From contig NZ_JAPSIB010000026.1 of NCBI RefSeq assembly GCF_031179145.1, positions 1-33,561 of the forward strand: a stretch of 33,561 bases of DNA. Reading direction: 5' to 3'. This document shows, one piece after another, positions 7,612 through 14,978 of the stretch. A program made the position numbers and the translations under genes. The stretch's first letter is position 1. The number at the start of each line of letters is the position of its first letter. The notes beneath the pieces were generated by a model. It was not told where the DNA came from. It did no database searches and saw only the letters and a program-made list of their open reading frames with translations. Origin of the DNA: Brevibacterium sp. GTDB taxonomy: Bacteria; Actinomycetota; Actinomycetes; Actinomycetales; Brevibacteriaceae.

Positions 7612-8118
7612 ACCCACCAAGGGTCAGGCATTGCTCACTCCGACTGAAGATCGCGGAACGTGCCTGTGGATGGCTGCGCACCCGTCCACCAGGCGGAGCA
7701 CCCGAGTCGCCCCATTCGCCCCCAGCCCGATGCACCCGACTGTGCCGCCTCATTCCTCCGCAGTCCGATCCGGTCAGCTGAGTCGCCTCGTGCCCGACGG
7801 GCACCCAGTGTTCGCAGAAGGGGCGCGTCGGACCACAGGCGCAGACAGCCGAGACACTCGACTCCACGGCACCCGGGGCATTTCGTCCACAACCTGCCGA
7901 TCCGTAGTGGGCTCCCGGCGGCTTGCACGTAGTCCGAACAGCCAAGCCCACAGCGGCACTCAGCAGGAGCAGCCCCTCCACTGCCGAAGCGGCATTTCCA
8001 GGGAGCAGATGGTCGATTTTCGCCTCGATTCTCGACCTTCTCCTACCGGAAAATCGCCAATCGGCTCAACCCAGCAGCTGTGGCCCCGCGGGGCACCCGC
8101 AAGCGGACGCCCCCGCCC
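7612..8118. other. 500-bp intergenic region, no convincing gene
   Basis: Only short overlapping frames in both strands are present. One minus-strand frame (7635-7928) contains a Cys-rich KCPGCRGVECLGCLRLW stretch that recalls a zinc ribbon, but lacks a good start and could be a remnant or chance. The second hairpin element sits at 7995-8050. The region separates the DUF559 gene from the end of the IclR operon. Confidence 0.45.
7995..8055. repeat. hairpin element, copy 2 (REP-like)
   Basis: Related to the hairpin at 6619-6671: AGGGAGCAGATGGTCGATTT at 8000-8019 matches the first copy at 18 of 20 positions, and the opposite arm keeps TCGACC at 8032-8037. GGTCGA (8011-8016) pairs with TCGACC, and the outer TTTCC/GGAAA also pair, giving an imperfect stem. 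It lies downstream of the IclR gene in the same spacer. Confidence 0.55.
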
Positions 8119-8826
8119 TCACGCGGGCGCGGGCTGCTGCTTCTTCGCTCCCATCGCCAGGCGGGCGATGTCGCGCAGGACGCTGAGCTCCTCACTGCGC
8201 TCGAGCACCTGCCGCAGTTCGCCGGCGGCATGAGTGAGCAGCCCACGGTAGGCGCCGGCCACGTTCTCCGGCTCCCTGGACAGCGGGTAGGACACGCAGA
8301 TCGCTAACACGGTGGCGCCGACGGTGAAGGCCACGCTCGCCGAGGCGGTGCCCTGCACCCGCGCCTGCTTCGTCGCGTAGAACTCCTGTGGATTGCCGGG
8401 ACCGCACAGGGCCAGCGCCCCGGACCCGCCGTCGACGAGAGGCAGGATCGTGCCGACGCTGCGGGAGACCCGCAGCTCGTGGTCGGCCTCGGCGGTGCGC
8501 ACGCACACGCGTTCCTCACCGACCCGCACCCACAGCTGCACCGATTCCCCCGTCAGGGACCGCAGGTGCTCGAGCACGGAGTTCGTCGTGGCGATGCTGC
8601 GCCGGCCGGGGAACGGTCCCAGGCGCAGCAGCCCCGACGAGTCCCGGACGATGAACCGGTGCGCGCGCAGGTCTGCGAGGAGGCGGTACGTGGTCGACTT
8701 CGAATACCCCAGGCGACGGCACACCTCGGCGGCGGTCAAGGGTGTTTCCTGCAGCGCGGTGAGGATCGCGGCGCTGCGGTCGATGACTCCGATCTCTTTC
8801 ATTCGGATGGTTCCGATCTCTTTCAT
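8119..8826 (-). CDS. IclR family transcriptional regulator
   Basis: A 235-residue IclR-type regulator. The N-terminal winged HTH is VIDRSAAILTALQETPLTAA, EVCRRLGYSKSTTYRLLADL, then HRFIV. The C-terminal effector domain contains GESVQLWVRVGEERVCVRTA and VGATVLAICVSYPLS. The start at 8826 overlaps the tctA stop codon (ATGA), so it is the last gene of the second transporter operon and probably senses its substrate or a CoA intermediate. A 15-bp repeat puts a second identical start (ATGAAAGAGATCGGA) 24 bp downstream at 8802, an alternative initiation site. IclR proteins usually act as repressors of nearby catabolic genes; targets here are inferred. Confidence 0.9.
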   Translation of the reverse strand: MKEIGTIRMKEIGVIDRSAAILTALQETPLTAAEVCRRLGYSKSTTYRLLADLRAHRFIVRDSSGLLRLGPFPGRRSIATTNSVLEHLRSLTGESVQLWVRVGEERVCVRTAEADHELRVSRSVGTILPLVDGGSGALALCGPGNPQEFYATKQARVQGTASASVAFTVGATVLAICVSYPLSREPENVAGAYRGLLTHAAGELRQVLERSEELSVLRDIARLAMGAKKQQPAPA

Positions 8827-10337
8827 ACGACAGTGAAATCCATCAGGATCTGGCGCCGGCGGATCCACCAGCGGACGACGATTGGGGCGATGATGCCCAG
8901 CAGCATCAGGATGATGATGCTCAGGGACACCGGGCGAGTGAGCAGAGGCAGGAACGATCCGCCCGAGATCTGCAGCATCCGGCGGAAGTTGTCCTCGAGC
9001 AGCGGGACGAGGACGAGTGCCAGGATCGATGGCGCGAGCGGGATGCCGCCCTTCTCCATCAGATAGCCGAAGACTCCGAACAGTCCGAGCAGCATGAGTC
9101 CGAAGAGACTGAACTCAATCGCGTAAGCCCCGATCGTCACGAGCACGAGGATCGCGGAGAACAGGAGCTCCTTCGGCATCTTCAGCAGCTTGACGAAGAC
9201 TCCGACGAGCGGCAGGTTGAGGACGATGAGCGCGATGTTGCCGATGTACATGCTGGCGATGATCGCCCAGATCAGGCCCGATTCCTCGCGGAAGATCAGC
9301 GGCCCCGGCTGGAGCCCGTACATCGTGAACACGAACAGCAGCAGCGCGGTGGTCGCGGATCCCGGGATGCCGAGGCTGAACAGGGGGACCATCGCCCCGC
9401 CGACTCCGGCGTTGTTCGCGGCCTCGGGCCCGGCGACTCCTTCGATGGCGCCGTGGCCGAACTCGTCCTTCCGCTTCGAGATCCGCTTCTCCATGATGTA
9501 GGACATGAATGAGGCGAGTGAGGGGCCGACGCCGGGCAGGACGCCGATGATGAATCCGAGCACCGAACCACGCGCCCAGGGCCCGCTCGAGCGCTTCCAG
9601 TCCTCCTTCGTCATCCATTTCTCGTCCCCGAACCGCTGGATCTCCTCCTTGCCTCCGCGCCCGAGCGCGAGGTTGCGGATGGCTTCGGGGATCGCGAACA
9701 GCGCCATGGCGAAGATCGTGAAGTCGATGCCGTCGGAGAGCAGGCTGATGCCGAACGTCTGCCGCGGCAGTCCGGTTTGGAAGTCGAGCCCGATCAGCCC
9801 GACCGCCAAGCCGATGAACACCGAGATCAGCGCCTTGACCCGCGACCCCGACGACATCGTCGAGGCGAGCAGCAGCGCCGTGGCCATGAGCAGGAAGTAC
9901 TCGGTGGCGCCGAACACCGTCGCGAGCTGCACGAGCAGGGGCGACAGGAACGTCAGCCCGATGATGGCAAGCGTCCCTGCCAGGAACGAGCCGATGGCCG
10001 CTGTCGCCAACGCTGTCTTGGCCCGGCCCTTCCGCGCCATCTCGTATCCCTCGATGGCCGTCACCGCACTCGAGACCTCACCCGGGGTCTTGATCAGCGT
10101 GGCCGTGATCGACCCGCCGTACATCGACCCGTAGTAGATGCCGCAGAGCAGGATCAGCCCGTGCATCGGCTCCATCCCGAACGACACGGGAATGAGGATC
10201 GCGATCGCGGAGATCGGCCCGATCCCGGGCAGCACGCCGACGACGGTCCCCAGCAGCACGCCGAGGAGGGCGAACGCGAGGCTGGCCGGCTGCAGGGCGG
10301 TGGCGAAGCCGTTGCCCAGATCGACAAGAGTGTCCAT
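8823..10337 (-). CDS. tctA: tripartite tricarboxylate transporter large permease TctA (second set)
   Basis: A 504-residue TctA subunit paralogous to the one at 1182-2705. Hallmarks are VVGVLPGIGPISAIAILIP, IYYGSMYGGSITATLIKTPG, and the second repeat IIGVLPGVGPSLASFMSYIM with FGHGAIEGVAGPEAANNAG. About 12 membrane helices are expected, in the cytoplasmic membrane. It works with the TctB and TctC encoded just upstream. The ribosome binding site is GGGGGCGGGA directly before the ATG. It overlaps the IclR start by 4 nt and lies 9 nt after tctB. The divergence from the first TctA suggests a different substrate rather than a recent duplication. Confidence 0.95.
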   Translation of the reverse strand: MDTLVDLGNGFATALQPASLAFALLGVLLGTVVGVLPGIGPISAIAILIPVSFGMEPMHGLILLCGIYYGSMYGGSITATLIKTPGEVSSAVTAIEGYEMARKGRAKTALATAAIGSFLAGTLAIIGLTFLSPLLVQLATVFGATEYFLLMATALLLASTMSSGSRVKALISVFIGLAVGLIGLDFQTGLPRQTFGISLLSDGIDFTIFAMALFAIPEAIRNLALGRGGKEEIQRFGDEKWMTKEDWKRSSGPWARGSVLGFIIGVLPGVGPSLASFMSYIMEKRISKRKDEFGHGAIEGVAGPEAANNAGVGGAMVPLFSLGIPGSATTALLLFVFTMYGLQPGPLIFREESGLIWAIIASMYIGNIALIVLNLPLVGVFVKLLKMPKELLFSAILVLVTIGAYAIEFSLFGLMLLGLFGVFGYLMEKGGIPLAPSILALVLVPLLEDNFRRMLQISGGSFLPLLTRPVSLSIIILMLLGIIAPIVVRWWIRRRQILMDFTVV

Positions 10338-10346
10338 TCCCGCCCC

Positions 10347-10964
10347 CTAACCCAGGATCCCGGCGGGCAGGTAGACCGCCAGCCCGTAGACGAATGCGAC
10401 GTAGACGACAACAGCGAAGACCACCGAGAACACGAGGTTGCGAATCCACCGATCGGGCGCGTAGATGCTGGTCAGGCCCATGAGGAACGCCGCGGTGGAG
10501 AGGAGGAACCCGACGGGGATGAGGATTGCCAGGTAGACGAAGAAGAGGGCGAACTGGAGCGCGACCTGCTTCGACTTCGGCTCCGGCGGCGCTGCGATGA
10601 TCACGCCCGTCTCCCCCGCCGAGGAGGCTCCGTCAACCGACTCCCCCGCCGAGGTGGTGCCGTCGTCGGTGATTCCCGCCGAGGTGGTGCTGCCCGAAGT
10701 CTCGGACGCGGCGGTGACGTCGGTGGCGGGGAGACCAGGGGCCGCCTCGGCGGGGGTGCTCCTGGCCAGCAGCGACTGCGCGACGAGGACGGCGCCGAGG
10801 ACGATGAGGGCGACGCCGACGATGGCGGGGAAGGTCGCCGGGGTGACGATGTCGTTCGTGCGCTGGATCGAGAACGTCGCGATGAAGTAGACGACGCCGA
10901 TGACGACGATGGCGCTGCCGGTGATGAGGTCACGGCGGTGCGCTGCGGTCAGGGACCGGGCCAT
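10347..10964 (-). CDS. tctB: tripartite tricarboxylate transporter small permease TctB (second set)
   Basis: A 205-residue TctB with four hydrophobic segments: residues about 15-34 (LITGSAIVVIGVVYFIATFS), 46-67 (PAIVGVALIVLGAVLVAQSL), then after a long linker VALQFALFFVYLAILIPVGF and LVFSVVFAVVVYVAFVYGLA. The Ser/Thr/Ala/Gly-rich linker between helices 2 and 3 (about 60 residues) is unusual and is built partly from 10-residue repeats of the form TSAGxxxDGx, encoded by 30-bp DNA repeats. MARSLTA at 10964 is used as start, with AGAAAG about 8 nt upstream; the open frame continues to 11045, but through a hairpin-rich spacer. Confidence 0.9.
   Translation of the reverse strand: MARSLTAAHRRDLITGSAIVVIGVVYFIATFSIQRTNDIVTPATFPAIVGVALIVLGAVLVAQSLLARSTPAEAAPGLPATDVTAASETSGSTTSAGITDDGTTSAGESVDGASSAGETGVIIAAPPEPKSKQVALQFALFFVYLAILIPVGFLLSTAAFLMGLTSIYAPDRWIRNLVFSVVFAVVVYVAFVYGLAVYLPAGILG
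10609..10698. repeat. 30-bp tandem repeats in tctB linker
   Basis: Three consecutive 30-bp units share CTCCCCCGCCGAGG(A/T)GG starting near 10609, 10639 and 10669. They encode a 10-residue TSAGxxxDG-type repeat in the cytoplasmic or periplasmic loop of TctB. The identity is higher than protein constraint would require, so repeat number may vary among strains. Confidence 0.65.
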
Positions 10965-11021
10965 GGTGCGGACTTTCTGCTCGGTGGATCGGCAGGACGG
11001 AGGCTGCAAGCCTGATGGCAG

Positions 11022-11036
11022 GCAAGCTGCCTGACG
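11022..11036. terminator. short intercistronic hairpin
   Basis: CAGGCA and TGCCTG form a 6-bp stem with a 3-nt loop in the tctC-tctB spacer. It lies next to a stronger hairpin at 11054-11085 and may belong to the same RNA-processing or attenuation region. Confidence 0.3.
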
Positions 11037-11053
11037 GCGTTGCACGATGGAGG

Positions 11054-11085
11054 CTGGTGACGGGCCCGAGTGGGTCCGTCACCAG
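11054..11085. terminator. strong intercistronic hairpin between tctC and tctB
   Basis: A 14-bp stem (CTGGTGACGGGCCC with TGGGTCCGTCACCAG; one G-U pair) with a four-base loop lies 9 nt after the tctC stop. No T-run follows on the minus strand, so full termination is unlikely. Such hairpins after binding-protein genes often stabilise the upstream mRNA or cause partial read-through, giving more receptor than permease. Confidence 0.6.
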
Positions 11086-11094
11086 CACATCGCA

Positions 11095-12138
11095 TCACTT
11101 GCTGCCGATGTCGGTTTCCTTGACTCCTGCGTCGACGGTCGCAGCGGCCTCTTCGACGTACTGCTTCGCATCGTCGCCGGTGCGGAACTCGGGTGCCCAC
11201 TGGTTCTTCGTCAGAGTGGACTTCCACGACTCGGACTTCGACAGGTCCTCGAGCGCGCCCTTCCAGTAGTCGACCGCGGCCTGCGGCATCTCGGCGGGTC
11301 CGTAGACTCCGCGCCAGTTGCTCAGGGTCACGTCGTAGCCGGAGTCGACCGCTGTGGGCACCGACTCGAAGGGCGCCATCAGCGGTTTGTCGGCGAATGT
11401 CACGATCGGCTTGATGTCACCGGATTCGAGCACGGAGCGGAACTCGCTGAGCCCGGCGATCGCGACCGTCGCATCCCCGTTGAGCAGAGCCGTCGTCTGC
11501 TCGCCGCCGCCGTCGTAGTTGACGAAGTTGACGTCGGCGGGTGAGACGCCTGCCGCCTTGGCGAACAGTGCGAACGGCAGGGTGTCATCGCCGGCTGCGG
11601 CGACGGTGACCTTCTGCGGGTCGTCCTTGAGCGCCTTGACCAGGCCGTCGAGGTCCTTGATCTCACCGTCGGCGGGACTGACGACGATGAAGTCCTCGAC
11701 GTAGAGGGTGGCGATGAGCGTCGTGTCCTGCGGACCGTACTCGCACAGTCCGCGCGCCTTCATCGTCTGGCTGGCCAGGGACGTGATCGCGATCTGGTCG
11801 TCCTTGCCCTTCTCCTGCTCCATCATCGACGTCATCCATGTGCAGCCGGTTCCGCCGGGACGGTTCTGGACCGGCAGCGGAGTCTCGACGATCTTCTCCT
11901 TCTGCAGCGACTCGACAACGGCGCGAGCCGTCGTGTCCCAGCCGGATCCCGGCTCGGCCGGTGCCGTCACCGTGACCGGTCCCTTCGGGTAGTCGCCGCC
12001 CTCGCCGGGAGGCTGTGCCTTGCCCGAACATCCGGATACGACCAGGGCCAGGGACGCGAGGACCGCGCCGACCTTGAGCGCCCCGGATTTCTTCGCCGAG
12101 GTGCCCCGGCTCATTCGTGCGATCTCCATCGATCTCAT
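11095..12138 (-). CDS. tctC: TctC substrate-binding lipoprotein (second set)
   Basis: A 347-residue Bug/TctC receptor. A lipoprotein signal is intact: positive N-terminus (ARMSRGTSAKKSG), hydrophobic core VGAVLASLALVVSG, lipobox with Cys in VSGCSG. The mature domain has DYPKGPVTVTAPAEPGSGWD, VQNRPGGTGCTWMTSM and a C-terminal VEEAAATVDAGVKETDIG. It should bind the carboxylate outside the membrane and pass it to TctAB. The ATG at 12138 is chosen because AAGGAG lies 5 nt upstream; a GTG at 12144 overlaps the preceding stop codon. Unlike the first TctC of this window, the reading frame is unbroken. A hairpin follows the gene. The two mature-domain Cys residues (CTWM, CEYG) are uncommon and could form a disulfide. 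Confidence 0.94.
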   Translation of the reverse strand: MRSMEIARMSRGTSAKKSGALKVGAVLASLALVVSGCSGKAQPPGEGGDYPKGPVTVTAPAEPGSGWDTTARAVVESLQKEKIVETPLPVQNRPGGTGCTWMTSMMEQEKGKDDQIAITSLASQTMKARGLCEYGPQDTTLIATLYVEDFIVVSPADGEIKDLDGLVKALKDDPQKVTVAAAGDDTLPFALFAKAAGVSPADVNFVNYDGGGEQTTALLNGDATVAIAGLSEFRSVLESGDIKPIVTFADKPLMAPFESVPTAVDSGYDVTLSNWRGVYGPAEMPQAAVDYWKGALEDLSKSESWKSTLTKNQWAPEFRTGDDAKQYVEEAAATVDAGVKETDIGSK

Positions 12139-12140
12139 CG

Positions 12141-13523
12141 TCACTCCTTGATTGTGTGCTGTGCGTTGTCGTTGTCGGTGCTGCCGGTGCCCACGCCGAG
12201 GCGGCCGTCGGGCTGCATCGGTGCGTTGCGTTCACCGTCGGTGGCCTCGGGCTGTCCCTCGCCGAGGCGGCCGTCGCGGAAGTCCTCATTGTGCTCTCCC
12301 GCGGCCGGCACGTCGGAGCGCAGACCCAGCCGCCGGCCGTCGAGGGTCAGCGGCAGCAGGGGCAGGTCGATCCGCTTCGTGTCCTGAGCCTCCTGCGCAC
12401 CGGCCCCCTGCGGACCGGCCCCCTGCGGTGGCGGGAGACCGGTCGAGGCCAGGGCGCCGGAGGCGACGAGGTGCTCATCCGTCGTCAGGTCCGCGGGGGT
12501 GTTGACGCGGGCGACGGGCAGGCCCCGGCGTGTGCACTTCTCCTCGATCACATCGAGGCGCAGCTCCGACAGGGCTGCCTGCAGAGTACGGTGGATGCGC
12601 TCCCGCTGATCCACCCTGCCCTGATTGTCGACCAGCGCCGGGTCCTCGAGCAGGGTCCGCAGTCCGAACTCCTGGCAAAGGTCCCGCCACTGCCCGTCGC
12701 TGACGGCGGCGACGAAGATCTGACTCCCGTCGCGATCGCGGAAGATGTCGTAGACGGCCCAGGTCGCCATCCGTGTCGGCATCGGCCGCAGCGGCTCCTC
12801 GGTGAGCTGGGCCTGGGCCATGTGGGTGCCAACGAGGAAGGCGTTGTTCTCGAACAGGGCCGAGTTGATGACCTGGCCGCGCCCGGTCCTCTCCCGCACG
12901 CGCAGCGCCGAGAGGACGCCGATGACGCCGAACATGCCGCCCATGATGTCGTTGACGCTGGCGCCGGCCCGCAGGGGCTGGCCGGGTGGGCCCGTCATGT
13001 AGGCCAGCCCACCGAGCATCTGCACCACTTCGTCGAGCGCCGAGCGGCTCCCATAGGGACCGGGGAGGAACCCTTTGAGCGAGCAGTAGATGAGGCCGGG
13101 ATTGTGAGCCGAGAGCTCCTCGTAGCCGAATCCCATCGACTCCATCTTCCCGACCCGGAAGTTCTCGAGCAGGACGTCGGCCGACTCGATGAGGGACAGT
13201 GCGACCTCACGATCAGCCGCCTCGGCGATGTCGAGCTGGACGCTCTTCTTGTTCCGGTTGAACGCGGGGAACAGTCCCGACCCCGACCCGGGCAGGTAGC
13301 GGGTCTTGTCGCCGCGTCCGCGGGGTTCGACCTTGATCACCTCGGCGCCGAGGTCCGCGAGGATCATTCCGCAGCTCGGTCCCATCACCATGTGGGAGAA
13401 CTCGATGACCCGGATCCCCGCCAGCGGCAGCTCGTCAGCAGCGACGGCCGCGGAAGCAGGATTCGCAGAGGAGGCGGAATCCGCAGGGGAATCGGTATTC
13501 GCCGAGGTGGGGGTGGCGGTCAT
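12141..13523 (-). CDS. class III CoA-transferase (CaiB/BaiF family), second
   Basis: A 460-residue CaiB/BaiF protein. Family marks: LPLAGIRVIEFSHMVMGPSC, ILADLGAEVIKVEPRGRGDK, NRNKKSVQLDIAEAADRE, ENFRVGKMESMGFGYEEL, and the catalytic region RAGASVNDIMGGMFGVIGV with Asp192 as probable nucleophile. It has an extra Ala/Ser-rich N-terminus (about 33 residues) and a long low-complexity C-terminal tail (last 50 or so residues, Gly/Asp/Glu-rich), both unusual. It overlaps the lyase gene upstream by 4 nt (ATGA at 13520-13523). Placed between a lyase acting on acyl-CoA and a carboxylate importer, it likely makes the CoA ester that the lyase then cleaves. The CoA donor is unknown; succinyl-CoA or acetyl-CoA are usual. 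Confidence 0.93.
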   Translation of the reverse strand: MTATPTSANTDSPADSASSANPASAAVAADELPLAGIRVIEFSHMVMGPSCGMILADLGAEVIKVEPRGRGDKTRYLPGSGSGLFPAFNRNKKSVQLDIAEAADREVALSLIESADVLLENFRVGKMESMGFGYEELSAHNPGLIYCSLKGFLPGPYGSRSALDEVVQMLGGLAYMTGPPGQPLRAGASVNDIMGGMFGVIGVLSALRVRERTGRGQVINSALFENNAFLVGTHMAQAQLTEEPLRPMPTRMATWAVYDIFRDRDGSQIFVAAVSDGQWRDLCQEFGLRTLLEDPALVDNQGRVDQRERIHRTLQAALSELRLDVIEEKCTRRGLPVARVNTPADLTTDEHLVASGALASTGLPPPQGAGPQGAGAQEAQDTKRIDLPLLPLTLDGRRLGLRSDVPAAGEHNEDFRDGRLGEGQPEATDGERNAPMQPDGRLGVGTGSTDNDNAQHTIKE

Positions 13524-14488
13524 CGGCCCGCGCCTTCGTGCGCAGCAGGGGCGGAGGCGCTCGTGACTCCGCCGCCGAACGCGGCAGGGACCGCGGGGAT
13601 CTGCGACAGACTCGAGCTGAGCTCATGGCCGACGGCGGCGATGAGGGGCTCCCGCACCTCGGCGAGGGCTTCGACGTCGATGCCGGTGGCGACTCCTTCG
13701 CGGTGGAGGAGGTGGACGAGGTCGTCGGTGCCGATGTTGCCGGCGGCTCCCGGTGCGAACGGGCATCCGCCCAGTCCGCCCATCGCGGAGTCGAAGGAGG
13801 CGACGCCGAGCTCGAGCGCGGCGATGACGTTGGCCATCCCGAAGTTGTAGGTGTCGTGCAGGTGCAGGTTCAGCGGGTGATCCGGGAACGCTTCGAGCAC
13901 CGCCGAGGTGTTGGTGCGCACCAAGGTCGGGTTGGCGTTGCCGATGGTGTCGGCGATTCCGATTCCGTGGGCGCCAGCGTCGACGAAGGGGCGCAGGACC
14001 TCGACGAGGTCATCGGCCGCAGTGATCCCGTCGAAGGGACAGATGAAGCTCACCGCCGTGGTGATGTCGAAGCGGATTCCGTGGTCGCGAGCGCAGTCCG
14101 CGGCGGCGAGCAGTCGTTCCGTGGCTTGGGCGATCGGGGCGTCGGAGTTCGCCCGGGAATGGCCCTCGGATGCCGAGATGACGAGCTTGATGTTCTTCGC
14201 CCCTGCATCGGCGGCGCGCTCCGCGCCTTTCCGGTTGAAGACGAGAGTGAACAGTTCGACTCCATCGTTCTCGTGAGTCTGCAGCCGCCGGAGGAGGTCG
14301 TCCGTGTCGGCCATCTGCGGGACCTTCTTCGGATTGACGAACGATCCTATCTCCAGTTGCTTGAGTCCGGCGGCGATGAGCTTCTCGGCGAGAGCCGCTT
14401 TCACCCCGGTGGGCACGATGGCCGGCTCGATCTGCAGCCCGTCACGCAGAGTGGCGTCAAGGACAGTGACCGCCTGTGGCCGAACCAT
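13520..14488 (-). CDS. HMG-CoA lyase-like enzyme (DRE-TIM metallolyase)
   Basis: A 322-residue DRE-TIM barrel lyase. It shows DATLRDGLQ (residues 11-19; Arg15 and Asp16 catalytic/metal), EIGSFVNPKKVPQMADTDDL, the metal-binding HLHDT (His209, His211) and the HMG-CoA lyase signature GGCPFAPGAAGN with Cys242. Known members cleave 3-hydroxy-3-methylglutaryl-CoA to acetyl-CoA and acetoacetate, or related branched 3-hydroxyacyl-CoAs such as citramalyl-CoA. AAGGAG lies 6 nt before the ATG. It is first in an operon with a CoA-transferase and a tripartite tricarboxylate transporter, so the substrate is probably made from an imported free acid. The C-terminal 20 residues are Ala-rich and not part of the barrel. 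Confidence 0.93.
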   Translation of the reverse strand: MVRPQAVTVLDATLRDGLQIEPAIVPTGVKAALAEKLIAAGLKQLEIGSFVNPKKVPQMADTDDLLRRLQTHENDGVELFTLVFNRKGAERAADAGAKNIKLVISASEGHSRANSDAPIAQATERLLAAADCARDHGIRFDITTAVSFICPFDGITAADDLVEVLRPFVDAGAHGIGIADTIGNANPTLVRTNTSAVLEAFPDHPLNLHLHDTYNFGMANVIAALELGVASFDSAMGGLGGCPFAPGAAGNIGTDDLVHLLHREGVATGIDVEALAEVREPLIAAVGHELSSSLSQIPAVPAAFGGGVTSASAPAAHEGAGR

Positions 14489-14978
14489 CGTGTGCTCCTT
14501 ATGGCAATCTCCCGCTCCCAGCCAATGGGACGAAAGAAGAGTGGATGCCGCGCTTCATCACGCGCTGGAACAATAGTTACCACGAAACTCCCGCTCAGTG
14601 GCACGATCAGTTCATATCGTGAGAGCAGGTCGAGAAAACGATGCCTCCAGTCCCGACAGTCGGGACCACCGGCCACTGCTTGACTGCGCGACCGCCCTTG
14701 TTCGCTGCTCACAATCATCCTGGCGCGCTGTTCCTCGCGGAGCATCTGCGACTGTGCAACACCTTCGTTACACGGGCAGGGTAACGTCCACGCATGACAG
14801 GTCGACGGCGATAACCTGAGCAAACCCTGAGAGAACTGGGCGGAGTATGTACAGATTCTGGGTCTTCTGAAAACATCTTGCAATATTCAACTTTTTCCGT
14901 TGCGTGAGCCTCGATCGGTGCCGAAGACTGACGGCAAGCCGCAAAGAGCGGCGGTAAATCTCTTTCAAGGAGTCAGCA
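14489..14978. other. 490-bp divergent intergenic region with several dyads
   Basis: This separates the HMG-CoA lyase operon (minus) from the Gly/Gln-rich protein (plus). I see no gene. Dyads visible are CACGAT/ATCGTG (14602-14607 and 14616-14621), the perfect palindrome at 14650-14666, CGTTAC/GTAACG (14766-14771 and 14781-14786), and a small hairpin GCCGC-AAAGA-GCGGC (14938-14952) in the leader of the downstream gene. The AT-rich stretch around 14870-14900 is a likely promoter for the plus-strand gene. Confidence 0.5.
14650..14666. promoter_or_regulatory. perfect 17-bp palindrome, putative operator
   Basis: GTCCCGACAGTCGGGAC has two perfect 8-bp arms around a single central base. It lies 162 bp upstream of the HMG-CoA lyase start, between divergent genes. 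A good candidate site for the IclR regulator encoded at the end of that operon, though the family's sites vary and the link is inference. Confidence 0.45.

Noticed and set aside
7635..7928. Minus-strand 97-aa frame with KCPGCRGVECLGCLRLW, resembling a zinc ribbon
   Set aside because: No ribosome binding site, non-ATG start, and the rest of the frame is Arg/Gly-rich noise. Could be a gene remnant, but not supportable as a gene.
12117..13850. Long plus-strand open frame (577 aa) opposite the CoA-transferase and lyase
   Set aside because: Antisense shadow of two well-supported genes; composition is His/Arg/Gly-rich with no recognisable domain. High GC keeps stops out of this frame.
14820..14978. 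Possible riboswitch in the leader of the Gly/Gln-rich protein gene
   Set aside because: Only a small GCCGC-AAAGA-GCGGC hairpin is clear; I could not match the conserved cores of c-di-AMP, SAM, cobalamin or other known classes by eye. A covariance-model search would decide.
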